Assembly (NCBI GenBank): GCA_913055625.1
Contig: CAJXJW010000005.1
Span: forward strand, 62,001-126,000
DNA length: 64,000 nucleotides
Direction of reading: 5' to 3'
From: an uncultured Pseudomonadota bacterium
GTDB taxonomy: Bacteria; Pseudomonadota; Gammaproteobacteria; Steroidobacterales; Woeseiaceae
The notes under the pieces: generated by a model
The model's input: only the letters and a program-made list of their open reading frames with translations
What the model was told of the DNA's origin: nothing
Database searches by the model: none
Made by a program: the position numbers and the translations under genes
In this document: positions 1 through 8,444 of the stretch, in pieces
Layout of the letters: each line of letters starts with the position of its first letter
How positions within the stretch are numbered: the stretch's first letter is position 1

Positions 1-175
1 CGATGGCCTCGGTGGCGGGGCAGCCCGAGTAGGTGGGCGCCAGTCCTACCGTGACGCCGCCGGACACGCTCACGTCGCGGACGATGCCGAGGTCCGTGAT
101 TGACAGCACCGGGATCTCGGGGTCCGGCACCGCGGCGAGCCAGCGGCGCACCTGTTGCTCGGTGACGCCTACCAT
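1..175 (-). CDS. paaD: Phenylacetyl-CoA epoxidase subunit PaaD, N-terminal part (cut by window edge)
   Basis: Partial: 58 codons from an ATG at 175 run off the left edge. The translation holds a [14 protein letters not shown] stretch and [10 protein letters not shown], both typical of PaaD, a DUF59/MIP18-type protein. PaaD is thought to help assemble or mature the metal centre of the PaaABCE ring-1,2-epoxidase rather than catalyse. The start overlaps the end of paaC by 7 bases, as expected for translational coupling. paaE, which usually follows, would lie outside the window. Confidence 0.9.
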   Translation of the reverse strand, partial: MVGVTEQQVRRWLAAVPDPEIPVLSITDLGIVRDVSVSGGVTVGLAPTYSGCPATEAI

Positions 176-927
176 CTTGCGCCCGGGTGCGCGCGATGCA
201 GGTGCTGCATCTCGGCCACGAGGTAGCCCAGGTGTTCCGTGTGCAGGCCGCGCCGGCTCCCGGTCTGCGCGGCTTCGTCCTCCGGCACCGAAAGCATCGC
301 TTCGCGCAGCCCGCCGGCGACGGTCTCCCGCCAGCGCGGCTCGAGTGAGGCCAGGTCGGGCCCGCCGAACGCATCGCGCATGACGTCGTCGACGTCATCC
401 CCGTCGAAGAACTCCGCGGTGTAGCGCCAGTAGCGTTCGAGCGACCCGGCGACGCGCCGGTGGCTCTCCTCGGTGCCGTCGCCGAGCCGGACCAGCCACT
501 GCGTCGCATGGCGCAGGTGGTAGCGGATCTCCTTGACGCCGCGTGCCGCGATATCCGCGAGCCGCCGGTCGCCGCACGCGGCCAGCGCTTCGAGCTGCAG
601 CACGTAGAACGATTCGAACAGGAACTGGCGAACGATGCAGTCGCCGAAGTGGCCGTTCGGCTGCTCGGCGATCAGCAGGTTGCGAAATGCCTGGCTGTCG
701 CGCAGGTACGCAAAGTCGTCCTCGCCGCGCCCCTCGCCCTCGAGTTCGCCCGCGTAGGCATAGAAGAGCCGCGCCTGGCCGACGTAGTCCAGCGCGAAGT
801 TCGCGTTCGCGAGCTCTTCCTCGAGCTCCGGCTCGCCGGTCACGCGCTCGATCATCCGCTGGCCGGTGACGAGCGCCGTGTCACCGAGGCGCAGCACGTA
901 AGCCAGCAGTGCGTCGGTTGTGTTCAC
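169..927 (-). CDS. paaC: 1,2-phenylacetyl-CoA epoxidase, structural subunit PaaC
   Basis: 252 residues, the family's usual length. PaaC is the non-catalytic ferritin-like partner of PaaA in the multicomponent monooxygenase that epoxidises phenylacetyl-CoA in the cytoplasm. Recognisable features are the start [16 protein letters not shown], the [18 protein letters not shown] helix and the [15 protein letters not shown] stretch. It starts with GTG and overlaps the paaB stop as GTGA, so paaA-B-C-D read as one translationally coupled operon on the minus strand. Confidence 0.95.
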   Translation of the reverse strand: MNTTDALLAYVLRLGDTALVTGQRMIERVTGEPELEEELANANFALDYVGQARLFYAYAGELEGEGRGEDDFAYLRDSQAFRNLLIAEQPNGHFGDCIVRQFLFESFYVLQLEALAACGDRRLADIAARGVKEIRYHLRHATQWLVRLGDGTEESHRRVAGSLERYWRYTAEFFDGDDVDDVMRDAFGGPDLASLEPRWRETVAGGLREAMLSVPEDEAAQTGSRRGLHTEHLGYLVAEMQHLHRAHPGARW

Positions 928-1211
928 AGGTTCTCCACGCCGTCCGGAATCTCGTAGAACGTCGGGTGCCGGTAGATCTTGTCCTCGGCCGGCTCGAAGA
1001 ACGCCGAGTTCTCCGCCGGGTCCGACGCGACGATGCGGTCGGAGCGGACGACCCAGAGGCTCACGCCCTCCATGCGCCGTGTGTAGGTATCGCGCGCCGC
1101 GTCCAGCGCCATCTGGTCGTCGGCGGCGTGCACGCTACCGGCGTGGCGATGGCTCAGGCCGGACTTCGTCCGGATGAACACCTCGTAAAGCGGCCAGCCG
1201 TTCTTGCTCAT
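924..1211 (-). CDS. paaB: 1,2-phenylacetyl-CoA epoxidase subunit PaaB
   Basis: 95 residues from the ATG at 1211, equal to the usual PaaB length. An in-frame GTG at 1220 would add three residues, but a good ribosome site (GAGGTG, 6 bases before the ATG) overlaps that GTG and decides for the ATG. PaaB is a small subunit needed for the activity of the PaaABCE complex. Family signatures seen are WPLYEVFIRTKSGLSHRHAG, the TYTRRMEG stretch and the C-terminal YRHPTFYEIPDGVE. It sits between paaA and paaC in the usual order. Confidence 0.95.
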   Translation of the reverse strand: MSKNGWPLYEVFIRTKSGLSHRHAGSVHAADDQMALDAARDTYTRRMEGVSLWVVRSDRIVASDPAENSAFFEPAEDKIYRHPTFYEIPDGVENL

Positions 1212-1235
1212 GTCGGTCACCTCGTGTCCTTCGCC

Positions 1236-2225
1236 TCAGGCGGCGTCGCGCGCAGCACGTTTCGCGGCGTGCGCCTCAGCCGCCTCGCGCACCCAGGCGC
1301 CGTTGTCGTGCGCCGCGCGGCGTTTCTCCATGCGTTCGCGGTTGCACGGGCCGTTGCCGGCGAGCACCTGGTGGAACTCCGACCAGTCGATCTCGCCGAA
1401 GTCGTAGTGCCCGGTCTCCGCGTTCCAGGCCAGGTCGTCGTCCGGGATGCGCAGCCCCAGGAACTCGGCCTGCGGGGCCGTGACGTCGACGAACTTCTGG
1501 CGCAGCTCGTCGTTCGAAAATCGCTTGATCTTCCAGGCCATCGACTGCGCCGAGTGCTTCGAGTCCGCGTCGTTCGGGCCGAACATCATCAGCGACGGCC
1601 ACCACCAGCGGTCGAGCGCGTCCTGGGCCATGGCCTTCTGCGCCCCGGTGCCGCGGCACAGTTCCAGCATGAGCTCGAAGCCCTGGCGCTGGTGAAAACT
1701 CTCTTCCTTGCACACGCGCACCATCGCGCGCGCGTACGGGCCGTAGGAGCAGCGGCACAACGGGATCTGGTTCATGATCGCCGCGCCGTCGACGAGCCAG
1801 CCGATCGCGCCGATGTCGGCCCAGGTCAGCGTCGGGTAGTTGAAGATGCTCGAGTACTTCGCCTTGCCGGACAGCAGGTCGCCGACCATCTCGTCGCGCG
1901 ACACGCCGAGCGTCTCGGCCGCGCTGTACAGGTACAGGCCGTGGCCCGCCTCGTCCTGCACCTTCGCGAGCAGGATCGCCTTGCGCTTCAGGCTCGGCGC
2001 CCGCGTGAGCCAGTTGCCCTCGGGCTGCATGCCGATGATCTCCGAGTGCGCATGCTGCGAGATCTGGCGGACGAGCGTGCGGCGGTAGGCCGCCGGCATC
2101 CACTCCTTCGGCTCGATCTTCTCCTCGGCGTCCACGCGTGCCTGGAACGCGTCCTGCTGCGCCGCCGTCTCTTCGCCGGCCGCCGGCCTGGCCTTGTCCT
2201 TCTGGTCGAGTCCCTGCGTGTACAT
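1236..2225 (-). CDS. paaA: 1,2-phenylacetyl-CoA epoxidase, catalytic subunit PaaA
   Basis: 329 residues, slightly longer than the E. coli protein because of a charged N-terminal extension. PaaA carries the carboxylate-bridged di-iron centre that converts phenylacetyl-CoA to the ring 1,2-epoxide. Iron-ligand contexts are visible as Glu/His pairs in [19 protein letters not shown] and [14 protein letters not shown], besides the [15 protein letters not shown] block near residue 60. First structural gene of the paaABCD run. A GGGAGG-type ribosome site lies about 9 bases before the ATG. The 159-base gap to paaX carries repeated TGTRTCAC elements and probably the operon promoter. Confidence 0.96.
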   Translation of the reverse strand: MYTQGLDQKDKARPAAGEETAAQQDAFQARVDAEEKIEPKEWMPAAYRRTLVRQISQHAHSEIIGMQPEGNWLTRAPSLKRKAILLAKVQDEAGHGLYLYSAAETLGVSRDEMVGDLLSGKAKYSSIFNYPTLTWADIGAIGWLVDGAAIMNQIPLCRCSYGPYARAMVRVCKEESFHQRQGFELMLELCRGTGAQKAMAQDALDRWWWPSLMMFGPNDADSKHSAQSMAWKIKRFSNDELRQKFVDVTAPQAEFLGLRIPDDDLAWNAETGHYDFGEIDWSEFHQVLAGNGPCNRERMEKRRAAHDNGAWVREAAEAHAAKRAARDAA

Positions 2226-2286
2226 CGGGCTGCCTCCCCGGTTGCGGCTGTCACCGCGGCCGTCCGCCGCGGAATCAGCCGTTCAA

Positions 2287-2328
2287 TGTGTCACGTTTTT
2301 CGAACGTTTTCAAATTTTCCTGTATCAC
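2287..2328. promoter_or_regulatory. Probable paaA control region with direct repeat TGTRTCAC
   Basis: The gap between paaA and paaX (2226-2384) has an AT-rich core. Two direct copies, TGTGTCAC at 2287-2294 and TGTATCAC at 2321-2328, are about 34 bases apart, close to three helical turns. The second shares GATAC on the opposite strand with the inverted repeat before paaZ, so both could be read by PaaX. This is inference: the elements are seen, the binding is not. Confidence 0.4.
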
Positions 2329-2384
2329 TTTTGGCGCCGCTCGCGGTCAGCCGGTCGCGCAAGCGCAAAGGGCCTCGTCCGCGG

Positions 2385-3326
2385 TCATTCCGCCACCCGC
2401 ATGACGACGTCGTCCAGGCCGCCGAATCGCGCCTGGGCGCCTTTGCCGGCCGGCGGCAGCGGGCCGTCGGCGTTCTCCATGGCGGCGGTGAGGTGCGCCT
2501 CGGCCGGCGCGTACACGGCCCGGTAGACGTTCCGGCAGAGCTGGTACGCGGCATGGCCGTGCCAGTCCGCCGGCAGCAGCGCGGTCGGCAGGTGCGGGTC
2601 GCGCAGCAGGATCTTGCGGTAGTATTGGATCAGCAGCGTCCGCAGCAGGAACGCGGTCTCCGGCGCCACGACCGGCGCCTTCTCCAGCGCCCGGAGTACC
2701 GGCCGGAAGCGCTTCACGAAGCGCGCGTAGCGCGTGTCGATGTCCGCGAGGTTCCAGCCGGATTGTGCGAGCCTGCGGAGCGCCGCGTCGCTGCGCTCGG
2801 CGCGGCCGCGCATGACGACGACGTCGTTGTCGACGCCGAGGCGCCGCAGCGTGACCTCGAGGTCCGCCGGGTCCGGCGCCGGGTGCGCCAGCACGTTCGG
2901 CGACATCGCGGCGAAGCCGAGCCAGCCCACTTCCTTCCGCACCGCGTCGCGCGCCGCGGCGTCGAGGCCGGAGAGCAGCACGAGGCACCACTCGCCGTCC
3001 CAGTCGCGCACCGGGTCGCCGTAGATGCGGTGCGTCGCCTGTGCGAAGCGTTCACGCCCGTCCTCGCTCAACCGGTAATAGCTGCGGCGGCCGACCTGCT
3101 CGGACGTCAGCCAGCCGTCCTGGGCGAGCCGGTAGACCGACGTGCGCACGAGCCGCTCGCTCACGCCGAACGGTTCCATCGCGCGAATCAGGCTGCCGAG
3201 CCACACCACGCCGCCGCGCGGCGCGATCGCGTCGCCGAACACCGTCGTGATCAGCGACCCCGCGCGCAGCGTGGGCCGGGAGCGAAACTCGGTAACCAGT
3301 TTGTTGGCGGCGCGACTGACCGACAT
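2385..3326 (-). CDS. paaX: Phenylacetate-responsive repressor PaaX
   Basis: 313 residues from the ATG at 3326, near the 316 of E. coli PaaX. The longer reading starting at 3383 adds 19 unlike residues and crosses the paaZ promoter, so it was not used. PaaX is a winged-helix repressor released by phenylacetyl-CoA. The N-terminal domain shows SERLVRTSVYRLAQDGWL, the recognition-helix area, followed by the GRRSYYRLSEDGRERF wing. The C-terminal part has the family's YYRKILLRDPHLPTALLPADW block. It is divergent from paaZ and codirectional with paaABCD, as expected for the local regulator. Confidence 0.94.
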   Translation of the reverse strand: MSVSRAANKLVTEFRSRPTLRAGSLITTVFGDAIAPRGGVVWLGSLIRAMEPFGVSERLVRTSVYRLAQDGWLTSEQVGRRSYYRLSEDGRERFAQATHRIYGDPVRDWDGEWCLVLLSGLDAAARDAVRKEVGWLGFAAMSPNVLAHPAPDPADLEVTLRRLGVDNDVVVMRGRAERSDAALRRLAQSGWNLADIDTRYARFVKRFRPVLRALEKAPVVAPETAFLLRTLLIQYYRKILLRDPHLPTALLPADWHGHAAYQLCRNVYRAVYAPAEAHLTAAMENADGPLPPAGKGAQARFGGLDDVVMRVAE

Positions 3327-3366
3327 GGGACCCTGCTTGCTTTGGCTTCCGCCGAACGTACAATCC

Positions 3367-3403
3367 GATACATAAAATAGCAATCAATCGCGGATAATGT
3401 ATC
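3367..3403. promoter_or_regulatory. Candidate PaaX operator abutting the paaZ start
   Basis: A perfect 7-base inverted repeat, GATACAT (3367-3373) and ATGTATC (3397-3403), with a 23-base spacer, lies in the paaX-paaZ divergent region and ends one base before the paaZ ATG. Repressor bound here could block both paaZ translation start and paaX transcription. No strong ribosome site is visible before paaZ. Operator function is inferred from position and symmetry. Confidence 0.45.
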
Positions 3404-3404
3404 C

Positions 3405-5453
3405 ATGAAACTGCAGAATCTCGTCGCCGACCGCTGGATCGAAGGCGCTGGCGAGGGCCGCCCGCTGCGATCCGCCGTCGACGGCAACGTCGTCGCCGAG
3501 ATCACGAGCGACGGCATCGACTTCGCCGGCATGCTCGAACACGCGCGCCGCGTCGGCGGCGCCAACCTGCGCGCCCTCACGTTCCACGAGCGCGGCGAGA
3601 TGCTGAAGGCGCTCGCGAAATACCTGATGGAGCACAAGCGCGAGTTCTACGAATTGTCGACGGCCACCGGCGCGACGAAGGCGGACAGCTGGATCGACAT
3701 CGACGGCGGCATTTCGACGCTGTTCGTGTTCTCGAGCAAGGGCCGGCGCGAGATGCCGAACGACACCGTGTACCTCGACGGCCCGACGGAGGCGCTGTCG
3801 AAGAACGGAACGTTCGTCGGTCAACACGTGTTCACGTCGAAGCGCGGCGCCGCCGTGCACATCAATGCGTTCAACTTCCCGTGCTGGGGCATGCTGGAGA
3901 AGCTCGCGCCGACGCTGCTTGCGGGCGTGCCGGCGATCGTCAAGCCGGCGTCGAGCACCGCATACCTCACCGAGCTGATGGTGCGGCGCATCGTCGAGTC
4001 GGAAATCCTGCCGCCGGGCGCGTTGCAGCTCGTGTGCGGCTCGGTTGGCAACCTGTTCGAGCACCTGGACTGCCAGGACACGATCGCGTTCACCGGCTCC
4101 AAGGGCACGGCCGAGATGCTGCAGCAGCACCCGCGGGTGGTTGCACAGTCCGTGGCGTTCACGGCGGAGACCGATTCACTGAACGCGTCGATCCTCGGGC
4201 CGGACGCGGTGCCCGGCACGCCGGAGTTCGACCTGTTCGTGCGCGAAGTCGTGCGCGAGATGACCAGCAAGGCCGGCCAGAAATGCACGGCCATCCGCCG
4301 CGTCATCGCGCCGGCCGCCATCTCGGCCGACCTCGTCCGGGCGCTGTCGACCGCGCTCGGGAAGATCCGAATCGGCAATCCCGCGAGCAAGGACGTCGAC
4401 ATGGGCGCGTTGGCGAGCCACGGACAGCAGCGCGAAGTGCGTGAGCGCGTCGGCGACCTGGCCCGCGAGGCCGAGCTCGTCTACGGCGGCAACGAGAGCT
4501 TCGACGTCGTCGACGCGGACGCGGGCAAGGGCGCGTTCTTCATGCCGACGCTGCTGCACTGCGCGAAGCCGCTGTCGTCGAAGGCCGTGCATGCCGTCGA
4601 GGCGTTCGGCCCGGTGAGCACGGTGTTGCCCTACGACACGCTCGACGAGGCCATCGAACTTGCGCGCCTCGGCGAAGGCAGCCTCGCCGGATCGATCATC
4701 ACGAACGACAACGCCGTCGCGCGCGAGCTGGTGCTCGGCACCGCGGCCTGGCACGGCCGCATGCTGATCCTGAACCGGCATTGCGCGGACGAATCGACCG
4801 GGCACGGCTCACCGCTGCCGCACCTCGTGCATGGCGGTCCGGGCCGCGCCGGCGGCGGCGAGGAGATGGGCGGCGTGCGCGGCGTTCTGCATTACATGCA
4901 GCGAACCGCGCTACAGGGGTCGCCGGAGACGCTAACCGCGATCGGCCACCGATGGGTTCGCGGCGCCGATGAGCGCGATCCGGGCGTGCACCCGTTTCGC
5001 AAGACCTTCGAGCAGCTCGAACTCGGCGACACATTCCGTTCGACGCCGCGTACCGTCACCGCCGAGGACATCGCGAATTTCGCGGAGTTCACCGGCGACA
5101 CGTTCTACGCCCACACGGACGAGCCGTCGGCCATCAAGAACCCGTTCTTCGACGGCATCGTCGCGCACGGCTACCTGATCGTCTCGTTCGCCGCCGGCCT
5201 GTTCGTCGACCCGGACTTCGGGCCGGTGCTGGCGAACTACGGGGTGGACGACCTGCGCTTTCTCACGCCGGTCAACGTCGGCGACTCATTAAGAGTCAGG
5301 CTGACCTGCAAGCAGAAGACGCTGCGCGGCGACAGCGGTTACGGCGAGGTCCGCTGGGACACCGAGGTCACGAACCAGAACGACGAGGTCGTGGCAACCT
5401 ACGACGTGCTGACGATGGTGGCGACGGACGCGCACTGGGCGTCGGTGCAGTAG
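3405..5453 (+). CDS. paaZ: Bifunctional oxepin-CoA hydrolase / semialdehyde dehydrogenase PaaZ
   Basis: 682 residues, full length for fused PaaZ. The N-terminal aldehyde dehydrogenase domain (about 1-520) has catalytic Cys294 in SKAGQKCTAIRR. The C-terminal MaoC-type hotdog domain (about 540-680) has the hydratase motif in TGDTFYAHTDEPSAI and FDGIVAHGYL. The enzyme opens oxepin-CoA and oxidises the resulting semialdehyde to 3-oxo-5,6-dehydrosuberyl-CoA. It is divergent from paaX and ends 7 bases before the convergent SnoaL-like gene. The later pathway genes (paaF, G, H, J) and the ligase paaK are not in the window. Confidence 0.96.
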   Translation: MKLQNLVADRWIEGAGEGRPLRSAVDGNVVAEITSDGIDFAGMLEHARRVGGANLRALTFHERGEMLKALAKYLMEHKREFYELSTATGATKADSWIDIDGGISTLFVFSSKGRREMPNDTVYLDGPTEALSKNGTFVGQHVFTSKRGAAVHINAFNFPCWGMLEKLAPTLLAGVPAIVKPASSTAYLTELMVRRIVESEILPPGALQLVCGSVGNLFEHLDCQDTIAFTGSKGTAEMLQQHPRVVAQSVAFTAETDSLNASILGPDAVPGTPEFDLFVREVVREMTSKAGQKCTAIRRVIAPAAISADLVRALSTALGKIRIGNPASKDVDMGALASHGQQREVRERVGDLAREAELVYGGNESFDVVDADAGKGAFFMPTLLHCAKPLSSKAVHAVEAFGPVSTVLPYDTLDEAIELARLGEGSLAGSIITNDNAVARELVLGTAAWHGRMLILNRHCADESTGHGSPLPHLVHGGPGRAGGGEEMGGVRGVLHYMQRTALQGSPETLTAIGHRWVRGADERDPGVHPFRKTFEQLELGDTFRSTPRTVTAEDIANFAEFTGDTFYAHTDEPSAIKNPFFDGIVAHGYLIVSFAAGLFVDPDFGPVLANYGVDDLRFLTPVNVGDSLRVRLTCKQKTLRGDSGYGEVRWDTEVTNQNDEVVATYDVLTMVATDAHWASVQ

Positions 5454-5460
5454 GCGACGA

Positions 5461-5877
5461 TCATGACGGGAGCGACACCACACCGAGCTGTTGAAGCAGG
5501 CCGAGCATGTCCAGGATCTCCCATTCCTCGATGATTCTCCCGCCTTCGAGCCGGCTTTGCACCATGCCGCGCACCGCGATGGATTCGCCCGTTGGCGGAA
5601 TTCCCATCAGGTCCCCCGTGTGCGTACCGCTCATCGTCACGGAGATCACGACGGTGTCGCCTGCGACCACGAGGTCGTCGATGGACGTATCGAGATCGGG
5701 CAGGCCGTTGCGGTAGTCCGTGAACAGGGCCTCCAGCGCCGCGTGGCCCCGCAGTTCCTGGTCCGGGCTCCGGTACACGTAGTCCGGGTGCACGAGCTCG
5801 GGGATGGCGGCGTAGTCGCCGCGGTTGATGACTTCGTCGACGAACCGTCGAACGACGTTCTCATTGGCGTCAGGCAT
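5461..5877 (-). CDS. SnoaL-like / NTF2-fold protein
   Basis: 138 residues from an ATG at 5877 (MPDANENVVRRFVDEVINRG). The longer frame to 6021 only covers the neighbouring gene. The pattern fits the SnoaL-like polyketide cyclase family: an EVINRGDYAAIPELVHPDYVY-type helix, GHAALEALFTDYRNGLPDL, then IDDLVVAGDTVVISVTMSGTH and the MVQSRLEGGRIIEEWEI strand. Members are cone-fold proteins, often cyclases, isomerases or without known reaction. The start overlaps the DUF1772 gene by 8 bases, so it is the last gene of a three-gene operon. The substrate is unknown. Confidence 0.8.
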   Translation of the reverse strand: MPDANENVVRRFVDEVINRGDYAAIPELVHPDYVYRSPDQELRGHAALEALFTDYRNGLPDLDTSIDDLVVAGDTVVISVTMSGTHTGDLMGIPPTGESIAVRGMVQSRLEGGRIIEEWEILDMLGLLQQLGVVSLPS

Positions 5878-6361
5878 GGTTTCCTCCGATGAGTCCGAGC
5901 GTGAGACACAGTGCCGCCGCGACGGCGGCAACGGTGCGCACCGTGTTGAGCAGGGTCCAGCGGTCGAGGTAGTGCTCCCAGAGCGCGGCCGAGCTCGCGT
6001 CCTGCGCGGACACGGCGGCAAGCCGGTCGTTCAGCGGGACGTTGCCCATCCCCGTTACGAGAAACGTCCCGACGACGTACAGCGTGCCCCCGGACAGGAA
6101 CCACGCGGCCGGAGCGTCGCCCCAGTTCAGGACCGCAATCACGACAAGGACCAGCGACAACACCGCGGTCCCTATGAAGACATCGAGGAACCAGCGATTG
6201 AGCACGACCACGTTGATCGATTGCATCGCGGCGATGCCTTCGGCGGCCGGCAGGCGCGCGAGCGAATTCATGATGAAGCTCGAGAACGCGAAGAACACGC
6301 CGCCGATCAGCGCGCTCCCCAGCAGCGTCGCGATCACCAGAATCGTCATCCAGGCCGTCAT
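5870..6361 (-). CDS. DUF1772 (anthrone-oxygenase-like) membrane protein
   Basis: 163 residues from the ATG at 6361, which overlaps the upstream stop as ATGA. Four hydrophobic segments are visible (about residues 5-28, 47-70, 80-103 and 135-158), and the start MTAWMTILVIATLLGSALIG is typical of DUF1772. Fungal relatives act in anthrone oxidation; bacterial members are mostly uncharacterised. It lies between NmrA-like and SnoaL-like genes, a combination suggesting a small oxidative or detoxifying module. That role is inference. Confidence 0.75.
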   Translation of the reverse strand: MTAWMTILVIATLLGSALIGGVFFAFSSFIMNSLARLPAAEGIAAMQSINVVVLNRWFLDVFIGTAVLSLVLVVIAVLNWGDAPAAWFLSGGTLYVVGTFLVTGMGNVPLNDRLAAVSAQDASSAALWEHYLDRWTLLNTVRTVAAVAAALCLTLGLIGGNHA

Positions 6362-7212
6362 GCGACGGCCCTCCAGGCGTCGGTCGCCGCGGTCTCGCGT
6401 GCGTACTCGGCGAAGTCCTTCGGCGGCCGGCCGAGCGCGCGCTGTACACCGTCGCACGTCGAGGCGTTGCGGCCGTCGAGAACCGTCGCGAACAGGTAGT
6501 CGAGCATCCAGACGACGTCCTTCGGCGCGCCCGACTGGACGACGCCCTCGACGAACGCCTCGTGCGGTACGGGGGTGTACGCAATCGTGCGGCCCGTCGC
6601 CTTCGACATCTCGGTGGCGATGTCGACCAGGGTCAGCAGCCGGGGACCGGTAACCTCGTAGATCTCGCCGGCATGGCCGGGCTCCGTCAGTGCGACGGTG
6701 GCAACCTCGGCCACGTCGTCGAGATCGACGAACGGCTCCGGCGTATCAACGTCGGGCAGCACGATCCTGCCGGCCTGCACCATCTCGACGAACGCGCCTT
6801 CCGAGAAGTTCTGGTTGAACCAGCTGGAACGCACGATCGTCCACTCCGTGCCGCCTTCCTGGACGATGCGCTCGCAGGCCTGCGCCTCTTCCTCGCCGCG
6901 GCCGGACAACAGCACGAGACGCTTGACGCCTTGCTGCCGGGCCTTCTCGACAAAGGAGCGGATGGCGTCCGTCGCCCCCGGCATCGCGAGGTCGGGCGCG
7001 TAGTTTATGTAGGCGGCTTCGACGCCGTCGAGACAGTCGTCCCAGGTACTCTCGTTGTTCCAGTCGAACGACGGCACCGAGGACCGCGAGCCGCGGCGCA
7101 CGCGGATGCCCTTGTCCTTGAGGTTCGCGACGATGCGGCGGCCGGTCTTGCCGGTGGCGCCCAGTACCAGCACGGTGCCGCCCTGGTGGTGTTCGGTGTT
7201 TTCCGGTGTCAT
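6358..7212 (-). CDS. NmrA-like NAD(P)-binding Rossmann protein
   Basis: 284 residues. The N-terminal nucleotide-binding motif VLVLGATGKTGRRIVANL is an atypical-SDR GxxGxxG. The remainder (RLVLLSGRGEEEAQACERIV, WTIVRSSWFNQNFSE, FVDLDDVAEVATVALTEPGHAGEIYEVTGPRLLT) matches the NmrA/YtfG group of reductases or redox sensors. There is no YxxxK catalytic pair of the classical SDR type. It is the first gene of the operon with the DUF1772 and SnoaL-like genes. A regulator of the AraC family is encoded just upstream on the same strand, 122 bases away. Confidence 0.82.
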   Translation of the reverse strand: MTPENTEHHQGGTVLVLGATGKTGRRIVANLKDKGIRVRRGSRSSVPSFDWNNESTWDDCLDGVEAAYINYAPDLAMPGATDAIRSFVEKARQQGVKRLVLLSGRGEEEAQACERIVQEGGTEWTIVRSSWFNQNFSEGAFVEMVQAGRIVLPDVDTPEPFVDLDDVAEVATVALTEPGHAGEIYEVTGPRLLTLVDIATEMSKATGRTIAYTPVPHEAFVEGVVQSGAPKDVVWMLDYLFATVLDGRNASTCDGVQRALGRPPKDFAEYARETAATDAWRAVA

Positions 7213-7334
7213 GGCTTGCTCCTCGTGTAAGGTTTATGTGCAAGCCCATCATCCGTCGGCCGGCGCGCCGGTTCTTGACGGCGGGCGACGCGTTTTTGAC
7301 ACCGCGCGCCAGGCGCGCTTCCTGCCGGATCCGG

Positions 7335-8336
7335 CTACGCCTTGAGCCTGAACGACCTCGGGGTCTGCCCGGCCCACCGCTTGAAGGCACGACTGAACGC
7401 GGTCTGGTCCGAGAATCCCGTCAGGAAAGCCACCTCGGTCAGCGGGTAGCCCGTTTCCCGGAGCAGCCGTTCCGCGAGTTCGCGCCGGGACTGGTCGACG
7501 ACGGTCTGGAAGGAATACCCCCGATCCGACAGGCGGCGCTGCAGCGTGCGCCCGCTCATCCCGAACTGCGACGCGATGTCCGACAGCGTCGGAATGCCCT
7601 GGCTGAGCGCCCGCGACACCTGGGTGCGTACGCGCTGCTCCAGCGATGCGTCGTCGTCGAGCGCGGATACCTCGGCATCGAGCTGCCGGTCGAAGAACTT
7701 CACGATTGCCGGATCACCGACCTGGTTCGGCGCGCGGGCCCGTTCGTGCGCGACGAGAACGGCGTCCCTGTCGGTGCCGAAGTGGACCGGGCAGCCGAAG
7801 TGCGTCTCGTGCACCGCCCCGGTCTCCGGCGCCGCGTGCTTGAAATAAATCGCGCTGGCCTGGAAGCGGCCGGTGGACACTTCGTCGCTGATCGCCGCGA
7901 TGCTGGCGATCGTCGCTTCATTGGACAGGCGCAGCCCGAGGTTTGCCCGGTCGCCGTCGCGGTGCAGGTGCATCATGACGCCCTGCTCGCTCGTGCAGAC
8001 CTCGTACGTCGACACGCTCGTCAGCACCCGGGCATAGCGTTCGGCGCGCTCGAACGAGCCGCGCAGGTTCAATGCGGACTTCCACGCGAGGCCGAACGCG
8101 CCGTAGTCCTCGCAGCGCATGCTCGCGCCGACCCGGAGCGGCAGCCCGGTGCCGGCGGGATCATTGCGCGCGGCATTGGCAAACAGGTCGTAGTACTCGA
8201 CGTCCGACACCATGACCTTCGGGTCGACCGGTGCCTCGGGATCGAGTCCGATCGATAGCAGCAGCGCGTGCTTGTCCAGGGCCGGATCGGCCTGGGCGAC
8301 GACCTTGTGCGCAAACAGGGAGGTGATCTGGGGCAC
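7335..8336 (-). CDS. AraC-family transcriptional regulator (arabinose-binding-domain type)
   Basis: 333 residues from a GTG at 8336. Residues about 20-205 match the Arabinose_bd-type sensor found in OruR/ArgR-like AraC proteins. The C-terminal AraC domain has both helix-turn-helices: GIPTLSDIASQFGMSGRTLQRRLSDRG and YPLTEVAFLTGFSDQTAFSRAFKRWAGQTP (quoted as motif areas, not one run). No ribosome site is obvious before the GTG; the stop of a 28-residue ORF lies 10 bases upstream, so translational coupling is possible. It most likely controls the NmrA-like operon immediately downstream; the inducer is unknown. Confidence 0.85.
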   Translation of the reverse strand: MPQITSLFAHKVVAQADPALDKHALLLSIGLDPEAPVDPKVMVSDVEYYDLFANAARNDPAGTGLPLRVGASMRCEDYGAFGLAWKSALNLRGSFERAERYARVLTSVSTYEVCTSEQGVMMHLHRDGDRANLGLRLSNEATIASIAAISDEVSTGRFQASAIYFKHAAPETGAVHETHFGCPVHFGTDRDAVLVAHERARAPNQVGDPAIVKFFDRQLDAEVSALDDDASLEQRVRTQVSRALSQGIPTLSDIASQFGMSGRTLQRRLSDRGYSFQTVVDQSRRELAERLLRETGYPLTEVAFLTGFSDQTAFSRAFKRWAGQTPRSFRLKA

Positions 8337-8346
8337 GGCCAGCCGC

Positions 8347-8433
8347 TCAGCCGACCTGTGCGCCGGCGTCGGTGGCCGCCCGGAACGTGGCCACCTCGAT
8401 GATCTCGCGCGTCGGGTCGATGTGTTTGCCCAT
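8347..8433 (-). CDS. 28-residue ORF with strong ribosome site (leader peptide or gene remnant)
   Basis: An ATG at 8433 is preceded by GAGGAGGAG, 5 bases away, overlapping the stop of the hotdog-fold gene. The ORF encodes MGKHIDPTREIIEVATFRAA followed by eight residues and TGA at 8349-8347. The piece IIEVATFR resembles the start of small ABM-type (antibiotic biosynthesis monooxygenase) proteins, so this may be the stump of such a gene. It may also be a translated leader coupling the upstream gene to the AraC gene, which lies in a different frame. No firm function. Confidence 0.35.
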   Translation of the reverse strand: MGKHIDPTREIIEVATFRAATDAGAQVG

Positions 8434-8444
8434 GCGGCTCCTCC

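Noticed and set aside
909..3380. Long open frame on the plus strand opposite paaB, paaA and paaX
   Set aside because: It is an antisense shadow: low-complexity Arg/Val/Ala-rich translation, while the minus-strand frames give clear Paa families.
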